DNA of 64,000 nucleotides from Pedobacter suwonensis (GTDB lineage: Bacteria; Bacteroidota; Bacteroidia; Sphingobacteriales; Sphingobacteriaceae). Under the pieces are notes generated by a model. That model saw only the letters and a program-made list of their open reading frames with translations. It did not search any database and had not been told where the DNA came from. Positions 26,843 through 36,093 of the stretch are shown here, one piece after another. Location: the NCBI RefSeq assembly GCF_900111825.1, contig NZ_FOJM01000015.1, forward strand, positions 116,970-180,969, in the 5' to 3' direction. Within the stretch, counting starts at the first letter, position 1; each line of letters begins with the position of its first letter. The translations under genes and the position numbers were made by a program.

Positions 26843-28315
26843 ATGAAAAAAAATATAAATATACAGTCTTGCCTTGTAGCAACAGCCTTAAGCGCAATGC
26901 TTTTCGCTGCATCATGTAAAAAAGACTTCCTTAATGTTCCGCCACAAGGACAACAACCATCTATTACCTTTTGGAAAACGGGTGATGATGCTCTAAAGGG
27001 CGTAAACGCCATTTATGCCAATTTACGCAGCTGGGATAATGTGGCATTTAATGCAATTGCTATTGAAAGTACCGGCTCGGATGAAGCAGATAAAGGCAGT
27101 ACGCCTACCGATGCAACATTCTTTAACCTTTTTGATCAGTTTACGGTAACTTCTACACAGGGGTCACTAGAAGGTTTTTGGAATGGACAATACCAAAATA
27201 TCAATCTTTGTAATCAGGTTCTTGATAAAATTCCTAATATTAGCATGGATGAATCTTTAAAAAACAGATATCTGGCAGAAGCTAAATTTGTAAGGGCATA
27301 CTCTTATTTTAGGTTGGTTCGTGCCTATGGAAATGTGGTATTAAGATTACACCTACCGAGAGACAATAGCGAGTACAATCTTCCACAATCAGACAAAGCT
27401 ACTGTTTATGCCCAAATCGAAAAAGACCTTACAGAGGCGGCTGCTGTGCTACCACAGTCTTATCCGGCAACTGATTTAGGTAGAGCAACAAAAGGCGCTG
27501 CATTGGGCATGAAAGCAAAAGTTGCCATGTATCAGAAAAAATGGGCTGATGTACTTGCGCTAACCAATCAGGTAATGACTTTGGGATACGATCTGTTTCC
27601 TGATTATGAAAAAGGATTTAGGGAAGCAAATGAAAACAGTGTGGAATCTTTATTTGAAGTACAAGCTTCATTAATTCAAGGCAACGCTGCTGCCTCTAAC
27701 TCACAATACAGTCAGGTGCAAGGAGTAGCAGGCGTTATGGGATGGGGTTTTAATACACCATCTGCAGAATTGGAGGCAGCGTATGAAACCGGAGACCCAA
27801 GAAAAGACGCTACTATTCTGTTCAGAGGAGAAACTACTCCACAGGGCGACCTTGTTCCTACATCTGTACCGAATCCTCGTTATAATCAAAAATCTTATGT
27901 TCCGTTTAATACAAGAATATCAGGCTTTAATGAAGGTGCGCAACAAAATATAAGGGTATTAAGATTTGCTGATATACTACTTATGAATGCGGAAGCTGCT
28001 AACGAACTCGGAAATCCTACGCAGGCGCTTACCTCGTTAAACAGGGTACGCAAACGTGCAAGAGGCTCAAATCCGGCAATTTTACCTGATGTGACTACAA
28101 CGGACCAGACGGCTTTAAGAACAGCTATCTGGAAAGAAAGACAGGTTGAGCTTGCGATGGAAAACGATCGTTATTTCGATGTAATCAGACAAGGAAGAGC
28201 ATTAACCGTATTTGGTCCTAAAGGATGGAAAGCCAATAAAAATGAAGTTTGGCCAATTCCACAAACTGAAATTGATTTAAGTGGAGGTTTGCTTAAGCAA
28301 AATCCTGGTTACTAA
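26843..28315 (+). CDS. SusD/RagB-family glycan-binding lipoprotein
   Basis: A 490-residue surface lipoprotein with lipobox LFAASC (Cys 25). The N-terminal KDFLNVPPQGQ and the C-terminal RQVELAMENDRYFDVIRQG, then VWPIPQTEIDLSGGLLKQNPGY, are hallmarks of SusD. The tetratricopeptide-like core (KNRYLAEAKFVRAYSYFRLVRAYGNV) is complete. It caps the SusC barrel and binds the glycan. The gene is coupled to susC (11 bases apart), and a strong terminator follows, so enzyme genes downstream need readthrough or their own promoters. Confidence 0.96.
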   Translation: MKKNINIQSCLVATALSAMLFAASCKKDFLNVPPQGQQPSITFWKTGDDALKGVNAIYANLRSWDNVAFNAIAIESTGSDEADKGSTPTDATFFNLFDQFTVTSTQGSLEGFWNGQYQNINLCNQVLDKIPNISMDESLKNRYLAEAKFVRAYSYFRLVRAYGNVVLRLHLPRDNSEYNLPQSDKATVYAQIEKDLTEAAAVLPQSYPATDLGRATKGAALGMKAKVAMYQKKWADVLALTNQVMTLGYDLFPDYEKGFREANENSVESLFEVQASLIQGNAAASNSQYSQVQGVAGVMGWGFNTPSAELEAAYETGDPRKDATILFRGETTPQGDLVPTSVPNPRYNQKSYVPFNTRISGFNEGAQQNIRVLRFADILLMNAEAANELGNPTQALTSLNRVRKRARGSNPAILPDVTTTDQTALRTAIWKERQVELAMENDRYFDVIRQGRALTVFGPKGWKANKNEVWPIPQTEIDLSGGLLKQNPGY

Positions 28316-28326
28316 AACATAATTTT

Positions 28327-28359
28327 AAAGGGTTGCCAGATAACTGGCAACCCTTTTTT
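28327..28359 (+). terminator. Rho-independent terminator after susD
   Basis: Arms AAAGGGTTGCCA and TGGCAACCCTTT with a 6-base loop and a run of T, 11 bases after the susD stop. It separates transporter expression from the enzymes. Confidence 0.85.
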
Positions 28360-28368
28360 CACACTTCT

Positions 28369-29745
28369 ATGATGTTAAAAATCTATCCTACAAGAATTTC
28401 ATTATTATCAATTATCTTGGTTTCGTTGTTGGTTTTCGGTGCATGCTCTAAAGCCAAAACTCAAGTCTATAATCCTGACCTCAGCATTAAGAAAAACCTT
28501 AGTGATGAGCAATTGCTTGACCTCGTTCAAAAACAGACTTTCCAGTATTTTTGGGATGGTGCAGAACCGACATCTGGTGCCGGTCGCGAACGTTATCATG
28601 TAGATAATGTTTATCCCGAAAACGACAAGAACACCGTTGCAACCGGTGCTACCGGTTTTGGCTTGATGGCTATTTTAAGCGGGATTGACAGAAATTATGT
28701 GTCTAAAAGGGAAGGTTTAGACCGGTTAAATAAAATATTGGATTTTCTATCCAAAGCAGATCGCTTTCATGGTGCCTGGCCACACTGGATTTATGGTGAA
28801 ACCGGTAAGGTACGTCCATTCGGACAAAAAGACAACGGAGGCGATCTTGTAGAAACATCATTTGTTGCACAGGCGTTAATCTGCATTAAAGAATATTATA
28901 AAAACGGAACAGATGCCGAAAAAGCTTTAGCTGAAAAAGCTGACAAACTTTGGAAAGGCATTGATTTTAACTGGTACCGCAATGGTAGCCAGAATGTATT
29001 GTACTGGCATTGGTCGCCAGAATACCAGTGGGAAATGAATTTTCCTGTTAAAGGCTATAACGAATGTTTAATTATGTACGTAATGTCAGCCTCTTCTCCA
29101 ACTCATAGCGTACCTGCCGAAGTTTATCATGAAGGCTGGGCAAGAAATGGAGCAATCAAGGCAAATTTCGATCTATACGGGCATCATATCCCTTTAGATT
29201 ATCAAGGTGCAAAAATCTCTGTGGGTCCATTATTCTGGGCGCACTATTCCTATTTAGGTTTAAATCCTAAAGGATTAAAAGACCGCTATGCCGATTATTG
29301 GCAAAACAATGTCAATCAAACATTAGCCATACATGATTATTGCGTGGCTAATCCAAAGAAATTTAAAGGCTATGGCCAAAATAGCTGGGGTTTAACGGCC
29401 AGTTATTCTGTAAAAGGATACGCCGCTCACAGTATTCAGGAAGATTTTGGCGTAATCTCTCCTACCGCAGCCATATCCTCTATCCCCTATACCCCAAAAG
29501 GATCGATGAAAGTGATCAGGCACCTCTACGAAGATCTGGGAGACAAAGTTTGGGGAAAATACGGCTTCTACGATGCTTTTTCCGAAACTGATAACTGGTA
29601 TCCTCAAAGATATCTGGGCATTGATCAGGGACCAATGGTAGTGATGATCGAAAATTACCGTTCAGGTCTGCTCTGGAAGTTATTTATGGGAAATGAAGAC
29701 GTACAGAATGGTTTGAAGAAACTGGATTTCCAGTTTCAACCCTAA
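28369..29745 (+). CDS. Glucoamylase-like family protein, GH144 type (probable endo-beta-1,2-glucanase)
   Basis: This 458-residue lipoprotein has lipobox LLVFGAC. The catalytic (alpha/alpha)6-type domain has QTFQYFWDGAEPTSG near the start of the mature part, then HGAWPHWIYGETG, NGGDLVETSFVAQAL, and QGPMVVMIENYRSGLLW near the end. This is the Pfam Glycoamylase family. From memory, its characterised Bacteroidota member from Chitinophaga pinensis founded GH144, endo-beta-1,2-glucanases. A signal at the outer membrane suits an enzyme that cuts the polymer before SusCD uptake. The ATG at 28369 (or the next one at 28372) is the start; the TTG at 28333 lies in the terminator. Activity is inferred from family only. 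Confidence 0.85.
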   Translation: MMLKIYPTRISLLSIILVSLLVFGACSKAKTQVYNPDLSIKKNLSDEQLLDLVQKQTFQYFWDGAEPTSGAGRERYHVDNVYPENDKNTVATGATGFGLMAILSGIDRNYVSKREGLDRLNKILDFLSKADRFHGAWPHWIYGETGKVRPFGQKDNGGDLVETSFVAQALICIKEYYKNGTDAEKALAEKADKLWKGIDFNWYRNGSQNVLYWHWSPEYQWEMNFPVKGYNECLIMYVMSASSPTHSVPAEVYHEGWARNGAIKANFDLYGHHIPLDYQGAKISVGPLFWAHYSYLGLNPKGLKDRYADYWQNNVNQTLAIHDYCVANPKKFKGYGQNSWGLTASYSVKGYAAHSIQEDFGVISPTAAISSIPYTPKGSMKVIRHLYEDLGDKVWGKYGFYDAFSETDNWYPQRYLGIDQGPMVVMIENYRSGLLWKLFMGNEDVQNGLKKLDFQFQP

Positions 29746-29803
29746 TATCAGATTGTATATAAATGTTTAGCCATCATATATTTTAAATTAAATCTACAGA
29801 ACC

Positions 29804-30205
29804 ATGAAAAAAGTAATTTTAATATTAACAGCAATAATAGGATGTATCATCCTTAATTCTGGCTTCACTAACCTGACTGAAGCTAAACATAAAACTATAA
29901 AATCAAAATTCGCCACAGTAAATGTAACTGCAACAAACTCCACAACTGATGGCGTATATGTGAAATTAGAAAATAATACCAGCGGTGGTGTTTATTCTTT
30001 CTTTATACCACCAAATTCACCTAGTGGAACTGTTATCGGACAGATACCGGAAAACGGAGATGTATATACTGTTACACTAACCTCAACAGGCGGCGCACAT
30101 GATATGTGGGTGTACTGGGAACACCAATCGCAAGTTACCGGCTTAACAGTAAGCGGAATGTCGATAGGCTGCTCAAGCTGTGCAAGAATTAACATTTTCA
30201 ATTAA
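29804..30205 (+). CDS. Small secreted protein of unknown function in the PUL
   Basis: The 133-residue protein has a signal peptide (KKVILILTAIIGCIILNSGF). The mature part of about 105 residues is rich in Thr, Ser, Gly and Val with strand-like alternation (VYVKLENNTSGGVYSFFIPP, then MWVYWEHQSQVTGLTVSG). It ends with a CSSC motif six residues before the terminus. I do not recognise a family. A small beta-sandwich, perhaps glycan-binding through the aromatic run WVYWEH, is a guess. It lies 58 bases after the GH144 gene and 14 bases before the GH43-like gene, so it belongs to the same unit. Confidence 0.65.
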   Translation: MKKVILILTAIIGCIILNSGFTNLTEAKHKTIKSKFATVNVTATNSTTDGVYVKLENNTSGGVYSFFIPPNSPSGTVIGQIPENGDVYTVTLTSTGGAHDMWVYWEHQSQVTGLTVSGMSIGCSSCARINIFN

Positions 30206-30219
30206 TTAACCAACGAATA

Positions 30220-31974
30220 ATGGCTAAACATTTATTCAAAATATTTCTGTTAACAGTCCTGTTCTGCGGTACTTATACCACATTTGCCCAGCAAAAAACC
30301 TACTGTAATCCCATCAATGTAGATTATGGTTACACGCCTTTCGAGTCTTTTACTGAATGGGGCAAACACAGGGCTACAGCCGATCCGGTTATTGTAAATT
30401 ATAAGGGCGATTTTTACCTGTTTAGCACCAACCAATGGGGTTATTGGCATAGTGCCGATATGCTGAACTGGAAATTTCACGAAAGAAAATTCTTACGACC
30501 ATGGAACAAAACCAAAGATGAGCTCTGTGCGCCAGGCGTGGGCATTGTTGGAGATACCATGGTGGTTTTTGGCAGCACTTACACCAAAAACTTCACCCTT
30601 TGGGGCAGTACAGATCCTAAAGGGAATAAATGGTTTCCTTTGGTTGACTCCTTGGAAATAGGTGGCTGGGATCCAGCCTTTTTTACCGATGATGATGGTA
30701 AATTTTATATGTACAATGGTAGTAGCAATAATTACCCCATGTATGGTGTAGAGCTCGACCGCAAAACTTTTAAACCCAAAGGTACCCGTACACCAATGTA
30801 TTTACTCGAAAGCTGGCGCTATGGCTGGCAGCGTTTTGGGGAGTATATGGACAATACCTTTCTTGATCCCTTCGCCGAAGGTGCCTGGATGACCAAACAT
30901 AATGGCAAATATTATTTCCAATATGGTGCACCGGGAACCGAATTTAGTGGCTATTCAGACGGTGTGGTTGTAGGTACCAAACCGCTGTTTTATGATACGC
31001 CTACCACACCGCAATCTGATCCGTTAAGTTATAAAGGCGGGGGATTTTCACGCGGTGCAGGTCATGGAGCAACCTTTCAGGATAATAACAAAAATTACTG
31101 GCACATTTCTACCAGCATTATCTGCGTAAAAAACACATGGGAACGCCGCATGGGCATCTGGCCAACTGGTTTTGATCAGGACGATGTAATGTGGACCAAT
31201 ACCGCATTTGGCGATTACCCGCTTTATCTACCTGCCGAAAGGAAAGAAAGCGGACCTGCCGGTCCCGGATGGATGCTCATTAACTATAAAAAACCGGTAA
31301 CTGTATCTTCTACCCTTGGCGGCTTTAACGCCAATAATGCGGTTGATGAAAATATTAAAACATATTGGAGTGCCAAAACAGCTGATAACGGCGAATGGAT
31401 CCAGACTGATTTAGGGAGCCTTGCAACCGTTAATGCCATACAAATTAATTATGCTGATCAGGATGCCGGATTTTTAGGAAAACAGATCGGAATTTATCAT
31501 CAATATAAAATCCTTTCATCAGTTGACGGTAAAAAATGGATGACTCTGGTTGATAAAAGCCAAAACAAAACCGATGTTCCGCATGATTATATCGAATTGC
31601 CAAAGCCGGTTAAAACCAGGTTTATCAAAATGGTGAACATCCATATGCCTACCGGGAAATTTGCCATTAGTGGTTTACGCGTTTTCGGCAATGGGAATGG
31701 CGAAAAACCCTCTCAGGTAAAAAACCTGATCGTTTTAAGAACAGAAAAAGATAAACGTAGTGCCTATATCAAATGGGAACCTGTTGATAATGCATTTGCC
31801 TATAACCTTTACTATGGTACAGCCCCGGATAAACTGTACAACTGCATCATGATCCACGATTTTAACGAATACTGGTTTAAGGCAATGGACAGTAAGAAAG
31901 CGTATTATTTTGCTATGGAAGCCATCAATGAAAATGGCGTTTCGGTAAAAACCGAAGTAAAAAAAGTTGATTAA
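30220..31974 (+). CDS. GH43-like protein with C-terminal discoidin-type and Fn3-like domains
   Basis: A 584-residue secreted enzyme with a signal peptide (about 1-23). The five-bladed propeller shows the three acidic residues of GH43: the Asp in ATADPVIV, the Asp in GGWDPAFFTDDDGKFYMY and the Glu in FAEGAWMTKHNGKYYFQY. An F5/8 type C domain follows near 365-490 (NAVDENIKTYWSAKTADNGE, then IQTDLGSLATVNAIQI), then an Fn3-like end (KWEPVDNAFAYNLYYG). GH43 usually acts on arabinan or xylan-type side chains, so its role in a beta-glucan locus is open. Subfamily cannot be set by eye. Confidence 0.82.
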   Translation: MAKHLFKIFLLTVLFCGTYTTFAQQKTYCNPINVDYGYTPFESFTEWGKHRATADPVIVNYKGDFYLFSTNQWGYWHSADMLNWKFHERKFLRPWNKTKDELCAPGVGIVGDTMVVFGSTYTKNFTLWGSTDPKGNKWFPLVDSLEIGGWDPAFFTDDDGKFYMYNGSSNNYPMYGVELDRKTFKPKGTRTPMYLLESWRYGWQRFGEYMDNTFLDPFAEGAWMTKHNGKYYFQYGAPGTEFSGYSDGVVVGTKPLFYDTPTTPQSDPLSYKGGGFSRGAGHGATFQDNNKNYWHISTSIICVKNTWERRMGIWPTGFDQDDVMWTNTAFGDYPLYLPAERKESGPAGPGWMLINYKKPVTVSSTLGGFNANNAVDENIKTYWSAKTADNGEWIQTDLGSLATVNAIQINYADQDAGFLGKQIGIYHQYKILSSVDGKKWMTLVDKSQNKTDVPHDYIELPKPVKTRFIKMVNIHMPTGKFAISGLRVFGNGNGEKPSQVKNLIVLRTEKDKRSAYIKWEPVDNAFAYNLYYGTAPDKLYNCIMIHDFNEYWFKAMDSKKAYYFAMEAINENGVSVKTEVKKVD

Positions 31975-32003
31975 AATAAATGTTCACAAACAAACAGCTC
32001 GCG

Positions 32004-32110
32004 CCCGTTTCTAACGAGCGCGGACAAAGCCAATCGTTTTGAACGATTAAAAGTAAAACAATAGAATCGTCAAGTTATTCAGGCATCGTTTTTAACGAGT
32101 GCCGGCAAAA
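32004..32110. repeat. Direct repeat and palindrome between the GH43-like and GH3 genes
   Basis: CGTTTCTAACGAGCGC (in 32004-32029) recurs as CGTTTTTAACGAGTGC (in 32084-32110) with similar flanks. Between them is the palindrome AATCGTT-ttg-AACGATT (32032-32048). It could be a spacer repeat or a regulator site. Confidence 0.45.
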
Positions 32111-32142
32111 ATTTGATCAATAAAGAATAAAACACATATATA

Positions 32143-34440
32143 ATGAAGAGAGCGAATATCCTGGTTGTTTTTTTAACCCTTTTTGTGCTGAACGGATCGG
32201 CACAGACCAAAAAAACTGTTTCGGCGGAAGAAGCAAAGATGAATACCTTCATCAGCAACCTCATGGCGAAAATGACCGTTGATGAAAAAATAGGTCAGTT
32301 GAATTTGCCAAGTTCGGGTGATATTACTACAGGACAAGCCAACAGTAGCGACATCTCAAAAAAAATAAAAGCCGGACAAGTTGGGGGTTTATTCAATATC
32401 AAGGGGGTAGATAAAATTAAAGCAGTACAAAAAATAGCGGTAGAAAACAGCCGTATGAAAATTCCATTGCTATTCGGAATGGATGTGATCCATGGGTACA
32501 ACACTGTTTTCCCGATTCCTTTAGGCGTTAGTTGTATCTGGGATATGGCAACCGTACAAAAATCGGCCCGTATAGCTGCTATAGAAGCCAGCGCAAGTGG
32601 AATTAACTGGACCTTCTCCCCTATGGTCGATATTTCCAGGGATCCACGCTGGGGACGCATCTCAGAAGGAAGTGGGGAAGACCCTTATTTAGGTTCGCAA
32701 ATTGCCGCCGCTATGGTGAAAGGTTATCAGGGAAAACTCCAGGCCAATAACGAGATTTTAGCCTGCGTAAAACATTATGCGCTTTATGGTGCTGCTGAAG
32801 CAGGCAGAGACTATAATACAACCGATATGAGCAAAGTGAGGATGTACAACGAATATTTCCCACCCTATAAAGCTGCTGTTGATGCCGGTGCAGCTAGCAT
32901 TATGGCTTCCTTTAACGAAGTGGATGGTATCCCGGCTACGGGAAGCAAATGGCTAATGACAGATGTTTTGAGAAATCAATGGGGCTTTAAAGGTTTTGTA
33001 GTGACTGATTATACAGGCATCCCTGAAATGATTGCACATGGGATGGGTGATTTACAAACTGTATCCGCTTTGGCTCTGAATGCCGGCATTGATATGGACA
33101 TGGTAGGTGAAGGCTTTTTAGGAACTTTAAAAAAATCATTGGCAGAGAAAAAAGTGGGTATCGCACAAATAGACCGTGCCTGCCGCTTAGTGCTTCAGGC
33201 CAAATACAAGTTGGGTTTATTTACAGATCCATATAAATTTTGCAATACAGAAAGAGCAGAAAAAGAGGTTTTTAGCCCGGCTAACCGTCAGGTGGCACGC
33301 GAAGTTGCAACAGAAAGTTTCGTGCTATTGAAAAATAACAATAATCTACTTCCCTTAAAAAAATCAGGTACCATTGGTTTAATCGGTCCTTTGGCAGATA
33401 ATACCGCTAATATGTATGGTACCTGGAGTGTTGCCGCACTTTTTGACAAGTCGGTAACGGTACTACAAGGTTTAAAAAATGTATTGGGTGATAAAGCAAA
33501 AATATTAACTGCACGCGGTGCAAACTTCCTGGCAGATTCTGCTATGGAGCAGCGTTATGTAAACATCCACAACCCAACATACAAACGTGATCCACGTACC
33601 GAAGCTGAAATGATTAAAGAAGCTTTAGAAGTGGCAAAAAAATCGGATGTTATTGTAGCCACTATTGGAGAAGGTTCTGAATTTACAGGCGAAAGCAGCA
33701 GTGTAACCGATATCCAGATTCCTGAAACACAGAAAAACCTCTTAAAAGCTTTGGCTAAAACTGGTAAACCTGTGGTATTGGTCCTGTTTACAGGTCGCCC
33801 TTTGGCATTAAATTGGGAACAGCAGAATATACCGGCAATTTTAAATGTTTGGTTCCCCGGTAGTGAAGCAGGAAATGCAATTGCCGATGTCCTCTTCGGG
33901 GATGTTAATCCCTCAGGCAAACTGAGCGCAACTTTTCCTCAAAATGTAGGTCAGGTGCCGTTGTATTATGCCCATAAAAATACTGGTCGTCCACTGGCTG
34001 AAGGTAAATGGTTCGAAAAATTCCGCTCCAATTATTTAGATGTAAGTAATGATCCATTGTATCCTTTTGGTTTTGGTTTAAGCTATACAACATTTAATTA
34101 TAGCAATGTTAAACTGAGTGCCAATACCTTAAGCAAAGGAAAATCGATCACAGCATCGGTTACTTTAAGCAACACCGGCAAATATGACGGTAAAGAAGTT
34201 GTTCAATTGTACATTCAAGATCTTGTTGGAAGCATTACCCGTCCGGTTAAAGAATTAAAAGGCTTCCAAAAGATTAATTTAAAAGCCGGAGAAAGCAAAA
34301 CGGTTACATTCAATATTTCCGAAAACGACCTTAAATTTTACAATTCTGATTTAAAATTCGCTGCAGAACCTGGCGATTTCAAGGTATTCATCGGTACAAA
34401 TTCCCGCGATGTAAAAGAAGCATCTTTTACATTGAAATAA
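32143..34440 (+). CDS. bglX: Glycoside hydrolase family 3, beta-glucosidase (BglX-like)
   Basis: The 765-residue periplasmic enzyme removes terminal beta-glucose units by a retaining mechanism. Signal peptide ends near residue 20. The TIM-barrel domain includes LFGMDVIHGY, RDPRWGRISEGSGEDP and KHYALYGAAEAGRDY, with the nucleophile Asp in VVTDYTGIPEM. The second domain carries the probable acid/base Glu in GEGSEFTGESSS. A fibronectin III-like C-terminal domain starts near 650. Length and architecture match BglX. In this locus it likely trims imported oligosaccharides (sophoro-type if the target is beta-1,2-glucan). A terminator follows. Confidence 0.93.
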   Translation: MKRANILVVFLTLFVLNGSAQTKKTVSAEEAKMNTFISNLMAKMTVDEKIGQLNLPSSGDITTGQANSSDISKKIKAGQVGGLFNIKGVDKIKAVQKIAVENSRMKIPLLFGMDVIHGYNTVFPIPLGVSCIWDMATVQKSARIAAIEASASGINWTFSPMVDISRDPRWGRISEGSGEDPYLGSQIAAAMVKGYQGKLQANNEILACVKHYALYGAAEAGRDYNTTDMSKVRMYNEYFPPYKAAVDAGAASIMASFNEVDGIPATGSKWLMTDVLRNQWGFKGFVVTDYTGIPEMIAHGMGDLQTVSALALNAGIDMDMVGEGFLGTLKKSLAEKKVGIAQIDRACRLVLQAKYKLGLFTDPYKFCNTERAEKEVFSPANRQVAREVATESFVLLKNNNNLLPLKKSGTIGLIGPLADNTANMYGTWSVAALFDKSVTVLQGLKNVLGDKAKILTARGANFLADSAMEQRYVNIHNPTYKRDPRTEAEMIKEALEVAKKSDVIVATIGEGSEFTGESSSVTDIQIPETQKNLLKALAKTGKPVVLVLFTGRPLALNWEQQNIPAILNVWFPGSEAGNAIADVLFGDVNPSGKLSATFPQNVGQVPLYYAHKNTGRPLAEGKWFEKFRSNYLDVSNDPLYPFGFGLSYTTFNYSNVKLSANTLSKGKSITASVTLSNTGKYDGKEVVQLYIQDLVGSITRPVKELKGFQKINLKAGESKTVTFNISENDLKFYNSDLKFAAEPGDFKVFIGTNSRDVKEASFTLK

Positions 34441-34461
34441 AGACAATTAGGTTCGGTTATC

Positions 34462-34499
34462 AACCCTGAGCTATTGTAAAGTAGCCAGGGTTTTTTATT
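34462..34499 (+). terminator. Terminator after the GH3 gene
   Basis: Arms AACCCTG-GCTA and TAGC-AGGGTT pair with one mismatch around a loop and are followed by TTTTTT. Confidence 0.75.
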
Positions 34500-34637
34500 T
34501 TTGCTGAATCAACGATCAGGATCTCAAAAAACACAGCTATTAATTAAGCCCTGTGATCGCTTCGTTTCTACTATAAACCAATCGAACCTACACGCTCGAA
34601 AACCAGACATAATCAAGTACAATTAATAAACAAACAG

Positions 34638-35417
34638 ATGAAAAAGATTATTCTAACAATTTGCATTCTTTTTCCTGTACTCTTTTTAAATGCTCAGGAC
34701 TTAAAAAAATACGACAGGGGAAGTTTTATTAAAGGAAAGGACTCTATTTACTACAGGGTTTTATTTCCGGAGAATTTTAATCCCGACCAAAAATACCCGA
34801 TCGTTTTCTTTTTACACGGAAGCGGAGAAAGGGGCAGTGATAACGCCAGTCAACTGGTACATGGTGGAAAATTATTTTTAAGAAATGATATACGGAAAAA
34901 TTTCCCTGCTATAATTGTTTTCCCCCAATGTCCGCAGAACGATTATTGGGCTAATGTTAATATTGAGAAAAATGCCAATGGCAAAAGAACGTTCAGCTTT
35001 GTAGAAGGAGGTAAACCAACCAAAATAATGCATGCCTTACAGGGAATGATCAAAGATTTTCTTAAAAAACCTTATGTAAACAAAGATCAGGTTTATGTTG
35101 GGGGCCTATCAATGGGCGCTATGGGTACCTATGAATTGTTGAGGAGAGAGAGGCGTAAATTTGCGGCAGCCATTGCTATCTGTGGTGGCGACAATACGAA
35201 TAACATTAAAAAGTATAGAAAAATACCGCTTTGGATTTTTCATGGTGCGAAAGATGATATTGTAGATCCGGCATTATCTATGGCCATTGCCGAACGGCTA
35301 AAAAGCATTGGTGGGGAGGTTAAATTCACGCTGTACCCTAACGCAAACCACAATAGCTGGGATAATGCATTTGCCGAACCAGAGTTATTGAGCTGGTTGT
35401 TTTCGCATAAGAAATAG
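34638..35417 (+). CDS. Secreted alpha/beta-hydrolase (esterase/phospholipase-like)
   Basis: This 259-residue protein has a signal peptide (KKIILTICILFPVLFLNAQ). The alpha/beta-hydrolase core has the oxyanion region FFLHGSGERGSDN, the nucleophile Ser in GGLSMGAMGTYELL, the acid Asp in GAKDDIVDP and the His in NANHNSWDNAF. It resembles the PHB-depolymerase/dienelactone-hydrolase and prolyl-oligopeptidase-like esterases often found in PULs, where they remove acyl groups from glycans. The substrate is unknown. It is the last gene of the locus and is separated from bglX by a terminator and about 140 bases. Confidence 0.85.
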   Translation: MKKIILTICILFPVLFLNAQDLKKYDRGSFIKGKDSIYYRVLFPENFNPDQKYPIVFFLHGSGERGSDNASQLVHGGKLFLRNDIRKNFPAIIVFPQCPQNDYWANVNIEKNANGKRTFSFVEGGKPTKIMHALQGMIKDFLKKPYVNKDQVYVGGLSMGAMGTYELLRRERRKFAAAIAICGGDNTNNIKKYRKIPLWIFHGAKDDIVDPALSMAIAERLKSIGGEVKFTLYPNANHNSWDNAFAEPELLSWLFSHKK

Positions 35418-35452
35418 TAAGTTAATCGAACCTCGCAGGTTTCTCGTATCGT

Positions 35453-35485
35453 CACCCTGATCCGATGGCTATCAGATTTATTTCA
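35453..35485. repeat. Intergenic palindrome (CCCTGATCCGAT family), second copy
   Basis: Starts ACCCTGATCCGATGGCTATC and continues AGATTTATTTCA; same text as 12813-12844 with a decayed right arm. Confidence 0.5.
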
Positions 35486-35693
35486 CTTTCTTCAATAGAT
35501 GTTAAAACACCTGTCCTACCAGCCGGAAGTTCAGCAGAACGACAAATTTAAAAGAGATAATGTAAAATTGATTTTCAGGTAAAAGATTTGGAAGCAGGGT
35601 TTGGTAGATGATGGGTTTCGATAGTCCTGCCATCCGCTTTACTCGCATCAATTGAAAAAATTGATGCTCCTGCTCGCTCCTGTCAGGTTTAAC

Positions 35694-35790
35694 TTACCTG
35701 GGTTAACCTAGGTAACCTAGACCCGACAAAAACGGAAAGCCCGGAGGTTGAGGAACGAAGCCGAGGACTTGAAGTGATGGCGGGATTATT
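35694..35790. repeat. Dispersed intergenic element, about 95 bases, copy 1
   Basis: Contains TTACCTGGGTTAACCTAGG, ACCCGACAAAAACGGAAAGC, then GAGGACTTGAAGTGATGGCG. The same order of words occurs at 55437-55529. The surrounding 676-base gap (35418-36093) has no gene. Confidence 0.5.
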
Positions 35791-36001
35791 GTAACCGATA
35801 AATATAGGTTTTGCTCTCCAAAAACAAAACTTCAGAAATCTTAAGGTCATGCAATCTTTGCACCTCACTAAGCGCTTAGTTTAACCCATATAAATTTGGA
35901 ACAAGTAAATTGGGTGTTCTTATCGAAACGCTAAGACGAGAGAAGAGGAAATTGTTCTAATCATAATTAAATTGTTAGATAAATCAAATATCATCATATC
36001 C

Positions 36002-36034
36002 AGACCTTGCAGGTTTTAAAAACCTGTAAGGTCT
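36002..36034. repeat. Palindrome of the ACCTTACAGGTTTT family
   Basis: AGACCTTGCAGGTTTT pairs with AAAACCTGTAAGGTCT with one mismatch. Copies occur at 57251-57283 (perfect), 49731-49763 (GC-rich form) and 44850-44882 (decayed). Confidence 0.65.
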
Positions 36035-36040
36035 AAATGT

Positions 36041-36072
36041 AAAAAAGGCCTGAAGAAAATCCTCAAGCCTTA
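36041..36072 (-). terminator. Rho-independent terminator of the YebC-family gene
   Basis: On the minus strand AAGGCTTGA and TCAGGCCTT pair with a wobble and are followed by a T run; 21 bases beyond the stop codon. Confidence 0.75.
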
Positions 36073-36093
36073 TTCAGTAAATATCAGTTGCAC

